DNA of 64,000 nucleotides, from assembly GCA_026182355.1 (NCBI GenBank), contig JAPFBL010000379.1, positions 305,673 through 369,672 of the forward strand, given 5' to 3'. The notes under the pieces are model-generated. The model did not search any database. It was given only the letters and a program-made list of their open reading frames with translations, and was not told the origin of the DNA. Made by a program: the position numbers and the translations under genes. How positions within the stretch are numbered: the first letter of the stretch is position 1; every line of letters begins with the position of its first letter. This stretch comes from Hermatobates lingyangjiaoensis (taxonomy: Eukaryota > Arthropoda > Insecta > Hemiptera > Hermatobatidae). Below, piece after piece: positions 35,401 through 41,400 of the stretch.

Positions 35401-38400
35401 AGCTAAATCAATATAAGAAGAGGGGTATTTTAATGAAAGGGCAATTGACCTAATGTTATTAATCTCTTCATTAAGGAATTCTGGGGAGCAAACTCTAAAC
35501 GCCCTCAAAAACATATTTCTAAAAACAGAAATTTTAACATTTTTTGGATGGGAAGAATAAAAGTGAACGTACGCAAGTACATTCATAGGTTTTCTATATA
35601 CACTAAAGCGTAACTCATTAGGTAACCTATGGATCAGGACATCTAAGAAGTTTGTTTCCCCAAACATCCCTTTCTGGACATTAGTCCTTTCCTGTGCTTT
35701 CACCCTTTAAAATACCACTCTTCCCTCCCACTCTTCTCAACTCCTCACCAGATGTTTTCTGCATCTAGTGTTCAGTTGGGTTTTTGACTCTGACGAAGGC
35801 CGCTTGTTACGGTTGAAAGATCTTAGTCTTGTTTTCCCATTTCTTATTGTGGTTTGATCATTGATTGTTGTTTCACGTGTTTATGTGAAATCTTTTTATA
35901 AATATCTAAATGGGATATAATTATTAGCATTGCATTCGTGAGGTAGTACAGATAGTGATTGAAGGATATATCAATTTATAAGCTTATTTTTGTACATCAC
36001 AAATAATTTATTATTTGCAAATAATTTCATTTGTATAACTACAGCAGTAATAACATTTTTGAAAACCAATGTGAACATTTCTTGAAACGAAATATTATCC
36101 TACAAGAGAACATGGCTATTGTTCAAATAGCCAGTAGATTTCTTACATCGTTTACTTGACATCCTTCTACATTGAATATTAATGTAAAATTTTCAAATAA
36201 TGAAACAGTAAAATACCCTTTTTTTCTCTGAAAAACATCTTAAACAGCGAAGAAAATGTTGTTTTAAGCTGATTTGTTAATTAAAGATGTACGATAATTA
36301 CAGTTATTAATCTCTAAACGAAAGATTTATATTTTGAATTATCTTTTACATTTTTGGTTTTTAACAGAATTATTATACTGGGAATTTTATGGCTTCTTAG
36401 TATTTAATAAGATCATTTTCCTTCCCCTTTGTCAAATAACATATATACGAATTTTTTTTAATGAGTGTTATCATTTACCTGCACAATATTATTCCTCTTA
36501 CATCTCTTAAAAGTCAATAATATATTTTCATTTTTCCATTACAAACATCAATTTTATCTCAGTGGATTCGCTCAAAAAATTTCTAAGTCAATGTAGACAA
36601 TGTAAAAAAATACAAAAAATTCGACAAGTATAGCAGGTGATCTCTTAGTCTAGGATAAACAAAGAGTTTTTATATCGTTATTGCTCTTTCCCGTAATTGA
36701 AACTACATGAATTTTTTTTTATGAATTGCTAATTTTTTGTTCCATTTTTGGTCAAATTTTCATTATTTTTTAACGAGCCGTTTAGCGTCAAAAAAACATT
36801 TTCTGAAAACACAAATCGTACTGTAACGCCCCTTTAGCGAATGTAATTTTAGAAAAAAATATCTCAACTCATTGTTCATATAATGTTCTATTTATAGGCA
36901 TAGTTTCATTCTTGTCCCTCAAACAGTATGGCTTGTATCGCTCTCACAAGGTTTGAGATTGAATTATAAGTCAAAATTTTTACATTTTATTGAAAAAAAA
37001 TATTTCCCGTTGTTTTAAAATTCTGAATATATTTTTCGTTTGTTGCATTTGAAACCTCAAAGATAATGTCAAAATTTCAAAACTCTAGGGTTATTAGTTT
37101 AGGAGAAATAAATGTTTTTAAAAAAACGGTTTTTGGCAAAAAAAGTGACTTTCCCATCATGCATAATTCTTCCCAAACAATAGGGATCTTCGTCTTTATG
37201 AGGTCCATTTTTGTGTAAAATATCAACTTGATCCATCAAAGATTCTGGACCGTAGCGTGGTAACAAGCAATGCTAACACACGCACCCACCCACCCACCCA
37301 CCCACCCACACACACACAGACATCATCGTAAAAACGTCATAAAACGACTTCTGGGACCTCAAAACATGTAATTCCGTCAAAATCTCGAGATCGAATTTTT
37401 TCACGATCACTATACTTTACTTATAGTAAAGTAAAAACGAAAAGAGCCAACTTACATTAAAAGACAAACGAGGTATTTTTTTAATGCCAACCGCTTGAAA
37501 AGAACTCAAGAAATTTGACGAAGTTAGGTAAAAAAAATGGCAACTGGTAACCTTGGAGAATCAGGAGTAATTGTTGTGACAGTGCGCGTTAATTCCCCTT
37601 TCTTCTTCAATTCAACAATAAAAAGAAAGTCATACATAATTGCCCATTTCTATTTTAAAGTTTAATATTTTTGTGCTTCCAGGACTCTTGTGAGCCTGGA
37701 CTCTTGTGGGGACTGAGCTATAGTTATTGTATGGCCTATATAACTTTGTACTCTTCCTTCCATTTTACCTGTAGTTTTTCACCAATGCCCCTAGTGAGGC
37801 CATGCAGCTCTATCACAGGCTGCATTGGCTTTATATCCACAGGTTCTCTGAACCAGGGGCTACAAAGGCTACTGACCTTACCTGCAGCTGAGCAGGTAAT
37901 CCTGCAGCTGAATCAATGGTCCGAAGTTTGATCCAAAACTCTTAAAATAAGCCGATACTAAGGGGGGGGGGGGAGAGGGGGTATATAAATGGACTCGTAG
38001 GGGCCATTATATTAAAGGCTCTCTAGCACATATTAGCACAGACCAGGTGGCGTTTAGTCAACTGTGGATTTGCATAACTGTATTTCATAGCATCAGCATC
38101 AGTATATTTCAATCATATATTCTTACGAACCTCTCTAAATACATTTCATGAAATTTCGAAAAATGTGATACTATTTGAAACACTTGTTTTAAAATCTCTC
38201 TATGAGTCGTTCACTTTGGTACTAAATACTCCTCACAATAACGCCCTGATGGGGTCCGATTGACTACCAGTAGCCAGCCGTGGTCCAGACATTGCCCTGG
38301 AAGTGATCCTATGGTAGTCTTCCTGTGGTAGTCCTTAAACCGTAAGGCAGTGTAGGAAGCCTGCCCAGTTAATTTTTCACATCCCTTATGAATAAATAGA

Positions 38401-41400
38401 GATCCGTATATCTGTGAATTGGATCTAACAGTGTAGAGACGGGTACGTAAGCGACTGGGCTACCCTGCCCCCTGAATTTATAATACATGAACAAGAAGCC
38501 AGAAGGGCATATAAACACATTGATAGAGTCATTAGGACAGCTACTTATGCAGATAAGGCGGTTGTGAAGGGTGTACGTGGCTTGAATCTTCCTTAAAAAG
38601 ATTCTTCTAGCCCTTAGCCGTTGGTTCTTAGTGTAGCCAAAGCTTTCTATTTCTAACATGAAATAGATTTAAAAACCGTGAGAGTTGATACGGTTGTTAC
38701 GCGCCCCCTGGCGCGTGCAGCACCCCCCCCCCCCCCCTCCTTGCTATGCCACTGCTGGCTATACTCCCTCAAAATACTATTGTTCCTCGTGGCGGTCCAT
38801 GTGGACTACATTGGGAGTCACTAGTTCAAATCAATTATGCATTCATTATATGCACCCTGTGCTTGTAGCTGCCTTAATTCAAATGCAATTATGCAGAAAT
38901 GTGTATAACTAGCTCTTCTATTACATCATAAGGATTTGCATAACTGTATTTCATAGCACCAGCATCAGTATATTTCAACCATACATTCTTGCGAACCTCT
39001 CTAAATACATTTCATCAAATTTCGAAAAATGTGATACTATTTGAACCACCGGATTCGAAATTTATACATTGCCTTTGCACCTCTTATGGACTTTCCTAAT
39101 CAGGATTAATTTAAAAACCTTTTTTCTTTTGGTTCATTGTCATATACTAGACCTTAAGGATGATTTACTGACTAGTCGTTTGAATAGTAGACTTTAAGGA
39201 TGACCTACGGACTAGACGCTTGTATATTAGACCTTGGATGACTTACGTACTAGACACTTGTATAGTAGACATTAAGGATGACTTACAGACTAGACACTTG
39301 TATAGTAAACCTTATGGATGACTTACGGACTAGACACTTGTGTAGTAGACCTTTAGGATGACTTACAGACTAGACACTTGTATAGTAGACCTTATGGATG
39401 ACTTATGGACTAGACACTTGTATAATAGACCTTATGGATGACTTACGGACTAGACACCGGGTGCCTCTGCTGGCGAGTGTCGCATGAGGACAGAGTCGAG
39501 CTGGAGTCGTCAGGAGGTTGTGAGAGCCAAGGGAGATCGTGCCGTTTGTCACTGTCTTCGACGGGCGCCGGGTGCCATGGATTCGTTCTAATCCGATTTC
39601 TCTGTCTGGGTGATGCTCCCAGATAGGGGCTCTGACCTCCTCCTTTATTACCATCATCAAATGACTCAGCTCTTCGATGGACAGCACTTGCCAATTTTTT
39701 TTGCGACTGTAATAAATATAGATTATTAAAAAGCAATTGATCTTAATATTCAAATAACGGACAACTAGCCTACGATATATTCAAAGTATTTAATGTAAGC
39801 ATGTAAATTGTTAGTACCACAGAGGTTACTACTCGTAAATATCATATCACAATACCAGCCCGCCATACCTCGTGGAACGAGTGTTGTAGCCACCCAACCG
39901 ATTTTGGACGTTGTGCATCTTGGAACCTAGTGGGACTAATCATAGTCAAAGAATCAAGAGTATTAATAATAGTCAATAGTTCCAGTTAAAGATGGACAAC
40001 TTGCGAAACCTATATGCCGATACTGTGTGATTGCGGTTATATCTTTGATTCACAAGGTATGACAGAGTTTTATTCTAAATAAATTTATGATATATATTTT
40101 TATATTATGATAAATTTATTTTATGATGTTCTAGAGAAGGCCACAGAAGATGTCGCCCGTAGAGTCACTATGCTGTCAACGTGAACAAATATTAGGAATG
40201 GTTACCCTTCCCAGGATTTGTCATGTTGACACAAAGGCAACTCGGCAGACGAAATATATATATATTTTTTTAATTGTTTGAGGCTGCCTGTCAAAAACCT
40301 CGGATAAGAAAAAATAGTGTGGTATATATGTTTCGAGATAAGACATTTTTGTATTAGAGAAATATATCTATGATGTGTTACTATATCAAACCTTTGGCGT
40401 AGTAGGAGGTTTGGGCTGTCTGTCTGTTATATCCTCCTCGGTAGAGGACTCAGGCAGAGGCCGAGGTCGGGAGGTAGATCGTGCCCGATGGGCGGCTCTT
40501 GGAGTAGCCGGAGGAGGGGGAGGCGCCACGTAGTGTTTACCAGTCTTGGGATTGATGTAGTACTCAGGAGGGACTGACGCTCCGGGTGACGTGCCGTCTG
40601 TTGAGTAGCCCGTCGAATAGGCAGACTCTGGTGAAGACAGGTTGTGAAGTCCGCCTTCATCGCGAAGTCGCTGCTTTGTCACCCTGATGCGGCCACTTTC
40701 TGTACAGCTCACTTGGAGGCTTCCAACGGTGTCCTCCTCTTCCTGCCCAACCTCCTTATCAGTGTCCTAGATTCAAACAGAAATATACTTTTTCTAAATA
40801 TTCTCAGTATCCTTACCAGTGCACTATATGACCAAAAAAGGGAGGTACAAGGAATTTATCAGGATTGAAATGAAGTGGTTTAAGTGTTTAAGGACTCACT
40901 AGAGTTGTCAGGATTGCCCCAACATAAGCTGGAACTAAAAAAAGTAGCTCCTTTCATGTTTATGTATGAGGAATACTGATCCACCAGATTGATCAAAAAA
41001 AAATTGAGGAACCTCATAATAACCTTAAATTTTTTTGTAACATTATTGCATCATGGTTTGAAGGAGAAAGTTTTAATCCCAAAAATTCAAAATTGTTTTA
41101 TCTAAAAAGGATAATATTCATTATATAAAGGATTCAATTTCCAAGCCAGTTTTCAATTTCCATGACTATTTATAAGTCTAAAGGAAAGACTGTACAGAAG
41201 GTTATTAATTGATTTATGTGAACCAGTATTTCAACATGGCCAGTTATGCTACGCTCAGTAGGGTCAAACAAAAAGAAAACATTATTTTTTTTTTGGATAA
41301 TTACAATTGTACAAAAAATGTTGTAAATAGAAGAGCATTGTGTTAAAAATGTTTTCAATATCCTCTTTACCAGAAAGGTATTAATTTTACGTGAACATAA

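Larger units (their letters stand above)
34510..37440. mobile_element. Dispersed DNA element (family E) interrupted by a PLE
   Basis: Begins TGGAGTGGCCTACACTCTAC then TTTACTATAAGTAA, and ends ATACTTTACTTATAGTAAAG. Without the PLE (34623-35897) and one copy of the 15-bp duplication it is about 1.6 kb and parallels 62060-63550 along its length. The short inverted TTTACTATAAGTAA near both ends suggests a DNA transposon; no transposase is visible. Confidence 0.7.
31273..39446. other. Intron 3, 8.2 kb
   Basis: The largest intron. From the gene's 5' side it holds the 40-bp donor-site array (39145-39457), direct repeats with a SINE piece (38069-39050), family E element (34510-37440) interrupted by a PLE (34623-35897), another PLE copy (32740-33800), a PLE N-terminal hairpin (32471-32655) and a SINE-derived array (31900-32370). 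No additional exon in phase was found; 37440-38060 holds no supported feature beyond repeat-like GC-richer blocks. Confidence 0.6.

Noticed and set aside
38069..39050. LTR retrotransposon
   Set aside because: No TG...CA ends, primer-binding site, gag or pol between the direct repeats.
39438..39753. Alternative frames over exon 3
   Set aside because: Only the frame starting at 39706 is in phase with exons 2 and 4; the other minus frame and the plus frame are shadows.
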